The notes beneath the pieces were generated by a model that saw only the letters and a program-made list of their open reading frames with translations, did not search any database and had not been told where the DNA came from. This document shows positions 8,043 to 16,003 of a stretch of DNA of 49,909 nucleotides, in pieces (position 1 is the first letter of the stretch; each line of letters opens with the position of its first letter). Position numbers and translations under genes: made by a program. This DNA comes from CADBRN01 sp050944685 (lineage in GTDB: Bacteria > Bacillota > Clostridia > Lachnospirales > Lachnospiraceae). The DNA lies in assembly GCA_050944685.1 (NCBI GenBank), contig JBMNRP010000020.1:1-49909 (forward strand). Direction: 5' to 3'.

Positions 8043-8672
8043 TTATTTTTTCTCTGCCTCTTCTTCCTTCGGCGCGGCGGTTTTTTCTTCCGCTGTCGCA
8101 GGCTTTGCCGCTGCTGTCGGCTTCGGCGCGGCGGCTTTTTCTTCCGCTTCCGCGGGCTTCGCTGCTGCCGGCGCCGGTTTTGGTTTCGCCGCCGCATCCG
8201 GTTTTGCAGCCGCAGCTGCCGGCGCCGGTTTCGGTTTCGCCGCCGCATCCGGTTTCGCCGCTGCCGCTGCCGGCGCCGGTTTCGGTTTCGCCGCTGCAGC
8301 TGCCGGCTTCGGCTTGTCCGGCTTCGGCGGATCCGGCGGTCTCACAAACCGGTCGATCTGCTTGGTTTCGTCCGGCTTTGTGTAGCCCTCCACGATATGC
8401 AGACACTTCTTCGGGCACTTCATCGTGCAGTAGCCGCACTGCACGCAGTCCATCCGGTTAATCTCCCAGGTTCTCGCCTTCCGGTCCACCTTGATCGCAC
8501 CCGAGGGACAATTCAGCGCACAGAGCGTGCAGGAGATGCATTTCTCGATCTCAATCTCGATATGGCCCCTGCTGCCCTCCGGATAATGAACGGGTTCGGC
8601 AGGATATTTCGTCGTCACCGGTTTCTTAAACAGATTGGCAAGCATCGTGCCCTTGAATTTCATTACTCCCAT
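8043..8672 (-). CDS. echF: EchF-like 2[4Fe-4S] ferredoxin subunit with a Lys/Pro/Ala tail
   Basis: 209 residues from ATG 8672, which has AAGGAGG eight bases before it. The first half (about 1-100) is a NuoI/EchF-type ferredoxin with two cluster motifs, CISCTLCALNCP and CVQCGYCTMKCP, which pass electrons from soluble ferredoxin to the hydrogenase small subunit. After PPDPPKPDKPKP comes a tail of about 90 residues made almost only of A, K, P and E, with PKPAPAAAAAKPDAAAK-like units repeated; the DNA is correspondingly repetitive (about 8090-8310). EchF proteins are usually near 120 residues, so the tail is an unusual addition, perhaps a linker or protein-binding arm. It follows echE in the Ech order. 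Confidence 0.92.
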   Translation of the reverse strand: MGVMKFKGTMLANLFKKPVTTKYPAEPVHYPEGSRGHIEIEIEKCISCTLCALNCPSGAIKVDRKARTWEINRMDCVQCGYCTMKCPKKCLHIVEGYTKPDETKQIDRFVRPPDPPKPDKPKPAAAAAKPKPAPAAAAAKPDAAAKPKPAPAAAAAKPDAAAKPKPAPAAAKPAEAEEKAAAPKPTAAAKPATAEEKTAAPKEEEAEKK

Positions 8673-8685
8673 ATCGCACGCCTCC

Positions 8686-9765
8686 TTACCTTTCCGTGCA
8701 GCTGATACACGGATCAATACTTACGATCAGGACTCCGACATCGGCGTAATTGGCACCCTGGAGCATCTTGCACAATCCGGGAAGATTCGCGAATGTGGGA
8801 GTGCGGATCCGGAACCGGTTGAGAAATTTGGTGTTTTCCCCTCGCACATAGTAGATCGCCTCGCCTCTGGGCTGCTCGATCCGCACGAGGCCCTCGCCGT
8901 TCGGCATGCCCTTGACCGGAACATTGATGTCCCCTTTCGGAAGTTTCGAGAGCGCCTGCCGGATCAGATCGATCGACTGATATATCTCCTTCGTTCTGAC
9001 CAGGATTCTGGCGTAGCAGTCTCCCTCGTTCGAGATGATCGGCTCAAAGTCGAGATCTCCATAGGCCTCGTAGCCGGTAAGCCGCATATCGTATTTCAGT
9101 CCGCTCGCTCTCGCAAACGGCCCCACGGCTCCGCAGTCATGTGCCTCCTGCTTTGACAGAACGCCGATCCCTCTGGTTCTCTTCTGGACAGTGGAGTCCT
9201 CAAACAGCGTCTTTTCCGCGTTTCGGACATCACTCTCGATCTGGTTCAGCTTCTCCCGCAGATAGCGGATCTGATCTTCATTCAGGTCTCTGTGAACCCC
9301 GCCGATCTGAATAACGGAGAAAATGATTCTTCCTCCGGTCGTATTCTCCAGCACGTCCAGCACCTGCTCCCGGATTCTCCAGCATTCGTAAAACAGGCTT
9401 TCAAATCCGAACGCGTCCGCGGTGAGTCCGAGCCAGAGCAGATGGGAATGCATTCTCGAGAGCTCCATCCAGATCGTGCGGAGATACTTTCCTCTCTCCG
9501 GCACCTCGACATTCATGACCTTTTCCACCGCCTGGCAATAGCCCATGCCGTGACCGAACGAACAGATGCCGCACGTTCTCTCTGCGACGTACACCATCTC
9601 GTTGAAATCTCTTTTTTCTACCAGGCCTTCCAGACCTCTGTGAATGAATCCGATGTTCGGGATGGCCTCTTCGACCACCTCGTCCTCAACCACGAGGTCC
9701 AGGTGAACCGGTTCCGGAAGCACCGGATGCTGGGGACCAAACGGAATTACGCTTTTCTTTCCCAT
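8686..9765 (-). CDS. echE: EchE-like [NiFe]-hydrogenase large subunit (group 4)
   Basis: 359 residues. This subunit holds the NiFe site of the membrane-bound energy-converting hydrogenase. The four metal-ligand cysteines are present: RTCGICSFGH (Cys65, Cys68) and DPCISCTER (Cys353, Cys356). Having both pairs separates it from NuoD of complex I. The protein ends right after DPCISCTER, with no C-terminal extension, so no maturation endopeptidase cleavage would be needed; none is encoded in the window. The start is ATG 9765 in a TAATG overlap with the echD stop, with AAGGAGG before it. The ech gene order and nearby hyp genes confirm the assignment. Confidence 0.96.
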   Translation of the reverse strand: MGKKSVIPFGPQHPVLPEPVHLDLVVEDEVVEEAIPNIGFIHRGLEGLVEKRDFNEMVYVAERTCGICSFGHGMGYCQAVEKVMNVEVPERGKYLRTIWMELSRMHSHLLWLGLTADAFGFESLFYECWRIREQVLDVLENTTGGRIIFSVIQIGGVHRDLNEDQIRYLREKLNQIESDVRNAEKTLFEDSTVQKRTRGIGVLSKQEAHDCGAVGPFARASGLKYDMRLTGYEAYGDLDFEPIISNEGDCYARILVRTKEIYQSIDLIRQALSKLPKGDINVPVKGMPNGEGLVRIEQPRGEAIYYVRGENTKFLNRFRIRTPTFANLPGLCKMLQGANYADVGVLIVSIDPCISCTER

Positions 9766-10256
9766 TATTCGCCGCCTCCTTCCTTTCGGATCACTTTGAC
9801 CTCCGGCTGCTCCGTCTCGCTGACCTTCGGCATGTTCGCCGCCTCTTCGGCTGCCTTCCGGATCTCTTCGGCTTCGACGGCCTTGACTTCTTTTGCCTTC
9901 TTGTTCAGGAACGGAGCATCGGCCTCGATCCGGTAAAATTTTCCGTGATAGTCGCCGTCGATCAGCTCGATCGAGAGACCGAACAGCTCAGACATCTCAT
10001 TTTCATAGAAATTCGCGTACGGGTAGGAATCGCAGATGCTCGGGATTGTCTCATTCAGTCCCGCCATCACGCGGAGATTCGTCAGCTCGTACGTGTCATC
10101 ATCCGCAAAAGAATAGATAATTTCATATTTGTTATCGACCACCGCACAGCAGATCTGAACCAGTCTCAGGTTTTTCTGCCGCAATCTCATCACCGTGATC
10201 AGAAGATCTCGCGTGGAAACATCCTCGTATTTCTGAACCGACTGGATAACCGTCAT
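9765..10256 (-). CDS. echD: EchD-like hydrogenase subunit (NuoC-like)
   Basis: 163 residues, similar in layout to the 30-kDa NuoC/EchD subunit. The core (about 20-125) contains YEIIYSFADDDTYELTNLRV and the PYANFYENEMSELFGL segment that is characteristic of the family (ExxDxFG-like element). It lies at the junction of small and large subunits in the peripheral arm. The C-terminal 40 residues are charged and probably flexible. It overlaps echC (ATGA) and echE (TAATG), so the three are translationally coupled. Confidence 0.9.
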   Translation of the reverse strand: MTVIQSVQKYEDVSTRDLLITVMRLRQKNLRLVQICCAVVDNKYEIIYSFADDDTYELTNLRVMAGLNETIPSICDSYPYANFYENEMSELFGLSIELIDGDYHGKFYRIEADAPFLNKKAKEVKAVEAEEIRKAAEEAANMPKVSETEQPEVKVIRKEGGGE

Positions 10257-10723
10257 GATTCGTTTCCCCTCCTCTCACGCCTCTGCTGCTTCATCAGCGC
10301 ATCGTGCTCCTCGGACCGCTTCTGAAACAGATCTCTCGCCTTGATGATGCCGTCAATGATGGACTGCGGTCTGGCCGCGCATCCCGGTACATAGATATCC
10401 ACCGGAATCACCTTATCCGCCCCGCCAATGATATTGTAGGCATCCTTGAAGACGCCGCCGGTGCACGCGCAGATTCCGACGGCTACAACCACCTTCGGAC
10501 GCGGCATCTGGTCGTAAAGCTGTTTGACGACCGAAGCATTCTGCGTATTGATTCCTCCGGTAATCAGGAAAATGTCCGCCTGCATCGGATCTCCCGTGTT
10601 CTCAACACCGAGACGCTCCGCGTCGTATACCGGCGTCATGGACGCCAGAACCTCTATATCACAGCCGTTGCAGCTGGACCCGTCGTAATGAAGGATCCAC
10701 GGCGATCTTTTCACTTTAGCCAT
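10253..10723 (-). CDS. echC: EchC-like hydrogenase small subunit (NuoB-like)
   Basis: 156 residues. It carries the proximal 4Fe-4S cluster (the N2 equivalent) next to the NiFe site. Visible ligands are SSCNGCDIE near residues 17-20, a cysteine in VGICACTGG, and the last in VPGCAARP. The length fits the short small subunit of group 4 hydrogenases, which lack the medial and distal clusters of standard uptake enzymes. GGAGG precedes the ATG, and the stop overlaps the echD start. Confidence 0.95.
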   Translation of the reverse strand: MAKVKRSPWILHYDGSSCNGCDIEVLASMTPVYDAERLGVENTGDPMQADIFLITGGINTQNASVVKQLYDQMPRPKVVVAVGICACTGGVFKDAYNIIGGADKVIPVDIYVPGCAARPQSIIDGIIKARDLFQKRSEEHDALMKQQRRERRGNES

Positions 10724-10750
10724 TTGTTTTTCCTCCAGACAGAGCGCGGA

Positions 10751-11617
10751 TTAAATAACCATCAGAATGATCAGATTAGCTCCGGCGCAGATCAGCGTCA
10801 CCGTCCACGAAAGGATGAGCATATCCTTCCATTTCAGACGCGCACAGGTATTGTCGATCAGAATCTCCAGAAAATAGATAAACAATACCACCAGCACCGC
10901 CACCAGAATGCTGACCGGATTCCGGTTGATGATAAAGACGGCAATGACAGAAATCAGCAGAATCGTCTCGTACCATTCGGTGATCTCAAAAAAGCCCAGA
11001 TTTCTGGCTCCCATCTCTGTCGTAATTCCCTTGACGAGCTCCTGATGGGCGTGTGTGGACTGCGCCGTGTCGAACGGCGATTTGCGCATCTTGACCGTGA
11101 GCACAAAAACAAAGGCCACAAAAAATCCCGGCATTTTCGCGATCGCACTTATCGGCTGGGAAATAATTTCACCGATATCAAACGTCCCGGTTGCGAGATA
11201 AAACCCTACCGCGGAGAAAAGCAGTGCGGGTTCAACTGCCATGTCCTGTACCAGCTCACGCTGGGCGGCCATCGAGCTCATCGGAGAGCCGGTAACACAG
11301 GCGGCGAGATACAGGAACACGGACGAGGTGGTCAGAATAAAGAAGACCATCAGGATGTCTATTCCGAAGAAAAAGAGACATCCGGTTATCACGGTAAGAA
11401 TCGTATAGGATACGATCAGGAATCCCTGCGCTTTGTCAACCGCGATGACCTGCTTTTTGAAAAGCTTGATCACATCGTACAGCGGCTGCAGAACGGGAGG
11501 ACCCACACGTCGCTGCATTCTCGCAGAGATCTTCCGGTCAATTCCTGCGAGCAGTGCCCCGACAAACGGTGCGAGAAGCACATACAGAATCATCAGAATC
11601 AATCTTTCCGGCATCAT
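10751..11617 (-). CDS. echB: EchB-like membrane subunit (NuoH-like)
   Basis: 288 residues with about eight membrane segments. It is homologous to NuoH/EchB, the membrane anchor that joins the peripheral arm to the ion-pumping arm. Conserved pieces include GALLAGIDRKISARMQRRVGPP near the N-terminus and the acidic loop KSPFDTAQSTHAHQELVKG, which corresponds to the quinone-loop region in complex I and to a proton path in Ech. Its start overlaps the echA stop (ATGATG). Confidence 0.94.
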   Translation of the reverse strand: MMPERLILMILYVLLAPFVGALLAGIDRKISARMQRRVGPPVLQPLYDVIKLFKKQVIAVDKAQGFLIVSYTILTVITGCLFFFGIDILMVFFILTTSSVFLYLAACVTGSPMSSMAAQRELVQDMAVEPALLFSAVGFYLATGTFDIGEIISQPISAIAKMPGFFVAFVFVLTVKMRKSPFDTAQSTHAHQELVKGITTEMGARNLGFFEITEWYETILLISVIAVFIINRNPVSILVAVLVVLFIYFLEILIDNTCARLKWKDMLILSWTVTLICAGANLIILMVI

Positions 11618-13518
11618 AACGAGCCTCCAATCCTCATCGCAATAAATCCAATGATTACCGCCGTCGTCAGAATTTCGCTCGGTACCATTAACTTTCTCAC
11701 GCCAAATACATTTTTAAAATACAGATTGGCAACAACCAGTTTTTTCTCGTCTCCGTACGAACCGATGAACGCATCATTATTTCCCGTGTTAATTCCGTTC
11801 ATATAGGAAAGTTTTTTATTGACCGCCATATGCTTGTTTCTCAGGTAGGCCAGAACAGGAACCGCGAAGAAGAACAGGATAAGCAGCACCAGCAGATAGA
11901 GAACTCCTCTTGTGATAACCGGCTCCGCAACGCCGAACATTTCTTTCACCAACGGGTCCACAAATATTCTGGAAAGCATCGGGAACAAAGCACAGATCAC
12001 AATCATCATGGCCGTGTGAATCCCGAGCGAGATCATCTCATTTACTTTGGTAATGTCCTTCACAGCAGGTTTCGTCGTTCTGGCGATCAGTTTTCCGAGC
12101 CACTTCGTCCAATAGAAGGAAGTGGTCGCGGAACCGAAGCAGATGAAGAAGACCAGAATGATATTTTTTTCATCCACCGATGCCTTCAGAGCAGCCCACT
12201 TGGAGATAAGCATGCCAAACGGGGCGAGATACATGCCGCAGATGCCGATAAACATGATAATCGCGAGCTTCGGCAGTCTGTACAGAAGTCCCTGCATTTC
12301 CTCAACGTCTCTGGAATGCAGCGAGTTCTCGGTCGCCCCGACATCCTGGAAAAGGAGAGATTTGCTGATCGCGTGGAATATCATGAGGAACACGCCTGCC
12401 CAGATCGTTTCCGGACGTCCGACGCCCGCGCACGCGACCATCAGTCCCAGGTTCGAGATCGTGGACATCGCGAGAACCTTTTTCCCGTCGCTCTGCGCGA
12501 TCGCCATAAATGACGCGGCGAGAAACGTGAAACCGCCGATAAACGCGACCATATCGCCGCAGAGATTGCCTCTCATAGCGGGGGCCAGTCTGAAAAGAAT
12601 GTAGATGCCGGCTTTTACCATCGTCGCACTGTGGAGCAGGGCCGAGGACGGAGTGGGCGCGACCATGGCTCCGAGAAGCCATCTGGAAAACGGAAGCTGC
12701 GCGGCTTTCGTGAGAGCCGCGAACGCGATCAGAATAACCGAGATGGATGCGGCCGGCTGAGAACCGTTCCAGATCAGATTCTGCAGATCCGTATTCCCGT
12801 TCGAGAGCGCATAGTAAATAATGCCTGCAGCCAGAGCGCATCCGCCGAGCAGGTTCATCCACAGAGCGCGGAAGGAATTTGTCACTGCCTCGTCCAGCTT
12901 TGTGTACCCGATGAGAAGGAAGGAGCAGACGGATGTCGTCTCCCAGAAGAAATCAATCCACAGAAGATCCGAAGAAAGTACGAATCCGAACATCGCACCG
13001 AGGAAAAGAAACAGGATTGTGAAGAAATAATACCTCCGGTCCGGAATGTCCGTGTGGTAATGCTGATATCCGTGCATATATCCGACGGCATAAATGATAA
13101 TCAGGCTTCCGATAATGCCGACAATCAGACACATGAGGATCGACAGATGATCGACATAAATCTTCTTGTACTCTTCCATCTCCGGCCCCATGATCTCAAG
13201 CCAGGCGATCGCAAGAGTCGGAATGATTGAGAGAAGGCTGATATACCATCTGTGATGTTTGAAGGAGCAGTAAGTAACCACGCACATCAGAACAATCTCG
13301 GCGATGAGAATGGCTTTGTCGGCCACCTCCGTGTGAAAATACAGCTCCATGCTTTCCGCGCCCTTCAACGCCCACTGAACGCACAAAAAGACGGACGCAG
13401 CCATAATGATGACCGCGCTCACATACGCCACCGCGTTCCGTATTTTATTGACCCGGATACAAAACATCAGCAGAGCCACTACAAACGGAAAGCAGATTAA
13501 AAATGGTACGACATTCAT
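11614..13518 (-). CDS. echA: EchA-like ion-translocating membrane subunit (NuoL-like)
   Basis: 634 residues from ATG 13518, which has AGGAGG nine bases before it; the frame upstream is open but lacks a ribosome site. It is a multi-spanning protein of the proton-conducting NuoL/MrpA family, with the typical core LTKAAQLPFSRWLLGAMVAPTPSSALLHSATMV (seen in two overlapping pieces). EchA is the presumed proton- or sodium-pumping subunit that couples ferredoxin-driven hydrogen formation to an ion gradient. It is the first gene of echABCDEF-hypCDE. The leader before it is long (about 430 bases from the best promoter). Confidence 0.94.
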   Translation of the reverse strand: MNVVPFLICFPFVVALLMFCIRVNKIRNAVAYVSAVIIMAASVFLCVQWALKGAESMELYFHTEVADKAILIAEIVLMCVVTYCSFKHHRWYISLLSIIPTLAIAWLEIMGPEMEEYKKIYVDHLSILMCLIVGIIGSLIIIYAVGYMHGYQHYHTDIPDRRYYFFTILFLFLGAMFGFVLSSDLLWIDFFWETTSVCSFLLIGYTKLDEAVTNSFRALWMNLLGGCALAAGIIYYALSNGNTDLQNLIWNGSQPAASISVILIAFAALTKAAQLPFSRWLLGAMVAPTPSSALLHSATMVKAGIYILFRLAPAMRGNLCGDMVAFIGGFTFLAASFMAIAQSDGKKVLAMSTISNLGLMVACAGVGRPETIWAGVFLMIFHAISKSLLFQDVGATENSLHSRDVEEMQGLLYRLPKLAIIMFIGICGMYLAPFGMLISKWAALKASVDEKNIILVFFICFGSATTSFYWTKWLGKLIARTTKPAVKDITKVNEMISLGIHTAMMIVICALFPMLSRIFVDPLVKEMFGVAEPVITRGVLYLLVLLILFFFAVPVLAYLRNKHMAVNKKLSYMNGINTGNNDAFIGSYGDEKKLVVANLYFKNVFGVRKLMVPSEILTTAVIIGFIAMRIGGSL

Positions 13519-14036
13519 CCGATGGAATCCTCCTGTTCTCAAAGAATTTCCGGTATCCTTCTGATACACAAAGAAAGCATGCCGTGTCCGCAGGGATAAA
13601 TTCAGGCTCCGCATCCGCCCGGATAATCTGAGCAGGATCCTGACTTATCCTGATTTTACGCGGGTACGCCATGACTGTTATTACCGTAAACGGTACAATA
13701 AACGTCAGCCGGAAGAATTCCCGGCCATGCCAGAAAAACGGAGATCTTCCGGGTGGGATGAATGAATCCGTTATGAATCCGGTTCAGGCAGGTGCCAGAA
13801 TCCTGAAGCCTGACACTGACTTCATTATATAACAATTCAATGTTTTTCAGTAGTACCATTTAAAAAATCCCACCCCATTCTTTTCTGCTTTTTTTCTAAA
13901 TGGTTTATATATTATTTCTTTTTTTATTCAAATTTTCTTTTTACATAAGGTATATTATAATAACATAAAAACTCTTTCAAGCGGTTTCAGGAATTTCTAC
14001 TGAAAAGTATCCTTTTGGATCGGGAGGTTTCGGCAA
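13519..14036. promoter_or_regulatory. Divergent control region between echA and hypA
   Basis: No convincing gene is seen in these 518 bases; a 67-codon open frame at 13656-13859 lacks a ribosome site. The middle (13860-13985) is very AT-rich. On the minus strand, -35 TTGAAA (13980-13975) and -10 TAATAT (13957-13952) are 17 bases apart, a good ech promoter; a second -10 TATAAT lies at 13829-13824. On the plus strand, TTCAAA (13927-13932) and TATATT (13951-13956), 18 apart, could serve hypA. The two opposing promoters would overlap, so ech and hypA may be regulated together. Confidence 0.5.
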
Positions 14037-14384
14037 ATGCACGAATTAAGCTATCTCATCCGGCTGGTAAAGATTGCCTCCGATGCGGCGGAGGCCAATC
14101 ATGCCAAAACGGTATCCGAGGTCTCGATCTCGATCGGAGAGATGACCGGACTCGTTCCGGACTACATGGTACGCTACTGGCCATCCGCCTCCCGGGGCAC
14201 GGTCCTCGAGGGCTCAAAACTGACCGTCGAGGAAATCCCGGTCGAGTTTCACTGCGCCGGGTGCGGCACATCTTATCACCCCTCCCGCGAAAACGGATAT
14301 CTCTGCCCCATCTGCCATACTTCCGCGGGGAAACTGATTCACGGGCGCGAATTTCTGGTCCGGTCAGTGACCATCGAAGAGTGA
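14037..14384 (+). CDS. hypA: HypA, nickel insertion accessory protein
   Basis: 115 residues, normal for HypA/HybF. It starts MHELSYL, giving the nickel-binding His2, and has the zinc-site cysteine pairs CAGC (Cys73, Cys76) and CPIC (Cys90, Cys93). HypA delivers nickel to the hydrogenase large subunit, normally with the GTPase HypB, which is not in this window. GGGAGG lies nine bases before the ATG. It is transcribed away from echA, from a shared control region, and ends in a convergent terminator with the PurF-like gene. Confidence 0.95.
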   Translation: MHELSYLIRLVKIASDAAEANHAKTVSEVSISIGEMTGLVPDYMVRYWPSASRGTVLEGSKLTVEEIPVEFHCAGCGTSYHPSRENGYLCPICHTSAGKLIHGREFLVRSVTIEE

Positions 14385-14394
14385 CCATTTGAAA

Positions 14395-14424
14395 AACCTG
14401 CCGCAGGGAAAATCGCGGCAGGTT
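14395..14424. terminator. Bidirectional terminator between hypA and the PurF-like gene
   Basis: A perfect 10-bp stem (AACCTGCCGC 14395-14404 with GCGGCAGGTT 14415-14424) with a 10-base loop. On the minus strand it is followed by TTTTT, a good terminator for the PurF-like gene. On the plus strand the following TTATAAAT is weaker but may stop hypA transcripts. Confidence 0.85.
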
Positions 14425-14436
14425 ATAAATGGCTGT

Positions 14437-15858
14437 TTATTCCTTCCCCGACCAGCAATAGGTGCAGAGCCGGCACGGATTAATATCAATAGAGGAGAGC
14501 ATGTCGTCCAGACGGTGATAGAAAAGCGTCGTAAAGTTCAGCTGCCTTCTGATCTCCAGGAGCATCGCCCGGTATTCCTCCGAGTCCGGATCGGTGTACC
14601 GGTCGAGGACTTCTCTTGTCAGATTCTTCGTCCCCTCGAGCTTTTCGATCACGCGCCTCGAAATCAGCTCTTCTTCCGAATTTGACCGGGAGAAATTTAA
14701 GTATTTGCAGCCGAATACGAGCGGAGGGCACGCCGGTCGGATGTGTACCTCCCTGGCTCCGTTGCTGTAAAGGTATTCCGTCGTGTTGCGCAGCTGTGTC
14801 CCGCGCACGATCGAGTCATCGATCAACAGCAGGCTCTTCCCGCGGATCAATGCCGGAATCGGAATCAGCTTCATCTTCGCGATGAGATCGCGGCGGTTCT
14901 GGAAAGGCGGCATGAAGGACCGGGGCCAGGTTGGCGTATATTTTACGAACGGACGCGCGTAAGGGACGCCGGATTCGTTCGAGTAGCCGATCGCGTGGCC
15001 GACACCGGAGTCCGGAACGCCGGCGACCAGATCCGGCTGAATGCCGCGCTTCCGATCGCGGTCCGCGAGCGCCGCCCCGCAGCGGTAACGGACCTGTTCC
15101 ACGTTCAGACCCTCGTAGGAAGAGGTGGGATATCCGTAATAGATCCACATGAAAGTGCAGAACCGCATCTCTTTTCCCGCCGGGACCACGACCTCGCAGC
15201 TGTCCGGCGTGATGAGGTCCACCTCGCCCGGACCGAGTTCTTTTTCCGCCTGGTAGCCGAGATTCAGATAAGAAAAACTCTCGACGCACGCGCAGAATCC
15301 GCTGTCATTTCGTCCGATCTCCAGCGGCAGTCTTCCGAGACGATCCCGGGAGCAGTAAATGCCGTCCTTTGTCATGAGAAGCAGATTCAGAGAGCCGTCC
15401 ACTTTTTCCTGTGCACAGCGGATCCCCTCAACAAAGCTGTCTTTCTGGCTGATTATGGCCGCAACCATTTCCGTCGGGTTGACGTCTCCCCCGCTCATCT
15501 CCAGAAAATGCGAAAAGCCGCTGTGAAACAGCTCGTCTGAAAGTTCTTTCATGTTGTTGATCTTTGCAATGCAGGTAATCGCGAAGGTGCCGAGATGCGA
15601 TCGGACAATCAGCGGCTGCGGCTCAAAATCGGAGATGCATCCGATCCCGATATTTCCCTCCATCTCCCGGACGTCCTTCTCAAATTTCGGGCGAAAATTT
15701 GTCGTCTCAATGTTGTGTATCGCGCGGTTAAATCCTCTGACCGGATCATAGACCGCCATTCCGGCCCGCCTTGTTCCGAGATGCGAATGGTAATCCGTGC
15801 CGTAATATAAATCGAAAACACAGTCCCCGTGTGATGCTACTCCAAAAAAGCCTCCCAT
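14437..15858 (-). CDS. PurF-like amidophosphoribosyltransferase paralogue without the catalytic cysteine
   Basis: 473 residues with the two PurF domains: an N-terminal Ntn-type glutaminase domain (about 1-230) and a PRTase domain with the PRPP loop LLLIDDSIVRGTQ (343-355). In true PurF the mature protein begins with a nucleophilic cysteine (CGIxGI). Here the start is MGGFFGVAS, so that cysteine is glycine. Other glutaminase pieces (HLGTRRAG, GIGCISDFEPQP) and a cysteine set resembling the 4Fe-4S ligands of the Bacillus-type enzyme (Cys234, Cys384 and a C-terminal CRLCTYC) are kept. Purine genes do not surround it. It may be an ammonia-dependent or regulatory paralogue. It is separated from the upstream response regulator by a large hairpin. 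Confidence 0.85.
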   Translation of the reverse strand: MGGFFGVASHGDCVFDLYYGTDYHSHLGTRRAGMAVYDPVRGFNRAIHNIETTNFRPKFEKDVREMEGNIGIGCISDFEPQPLIVRSHLGTFAITCIAKINNMKELSDELFHSGFSHFLEMSGGDVNPTEMVAAIISQKDSFVEGIRCAQEKVDGSLNLLLMTKDGIYCSRDRLGRLPLEIGRNDSGFCACVESFSYLNLGYQAEKELGPGEVDLITPDSCEVVVPAGKEMRFCTFMWIYYGYPTSSYEGLNVEQVRYRCGAALADRDRKRGIQPDLVAGVPDSGVGHAIGYSNESGVPYARPFVKYTPTWPRSFMPPFQNRRDLIAKMKLIPIPALIRGKSLLLIDDSIVRGTQLRNTTEYLYSNGAREVHIRPACPPLVFGCKYLNFSRSNSEEELISRRVIEKLEGTKNLTREVLDRYTDPDSEEYRAMLLEIRRQLNFTTLFYHRLDDMLSSIDINPCRLCTYCWSGKE

Positions 15859-15905
15859 GTCGCCTCCTGTCCTGTTTTACAAACCTCCTGTGCCTGTTCA
15901 TTACA

Positions 15906-15980
15906 AAGGGACTGCTGCATTTTTCATCTCCGGCAGGGATAAACATTATCTACACCTGCCCTCAAATGCAGCGGTCCCTT
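15906..15980 (-). terminator. Large nested hairpin between the response regulator and the PurF-like gene
   Basis: Outer arms 15906-15922 and 15964-15980 (17 bp, one mismatch) enclose an inner stem GGCAGG 15932-15937 with CCTGCC 15955-15960. On the minus strand it lies 24 bases after the regulator stop. The T-run after it is weak (TTTGT), so it may be a terminator, an RNA-processing site or a structured leader for the PurF-like gene. Confidence 0.6.
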
Positions 15981-16003
15981 ATTCACTGAAAAATATTTCG
16001 GCC

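Noticed and set aside
8090..8310. A CRISPR-like repeat array
   Set aside because: The repeats are in frame, encode the Lys/Pro/Ala tail of EchF, and have no constant-length unique spacers.
8686..13518. Complex I (nuo) instead of a hydrogenase
   Set aside because: The large subunit has both CxxC pairs for the NiFe site, there are only six subunits in Ech order, and hypACDE flank them.
13656..13859. A 67-codon frame between echA and hypA
   Set aside because: No ribosome site, no recognisable composition, and it lies in the probable leader of echA.
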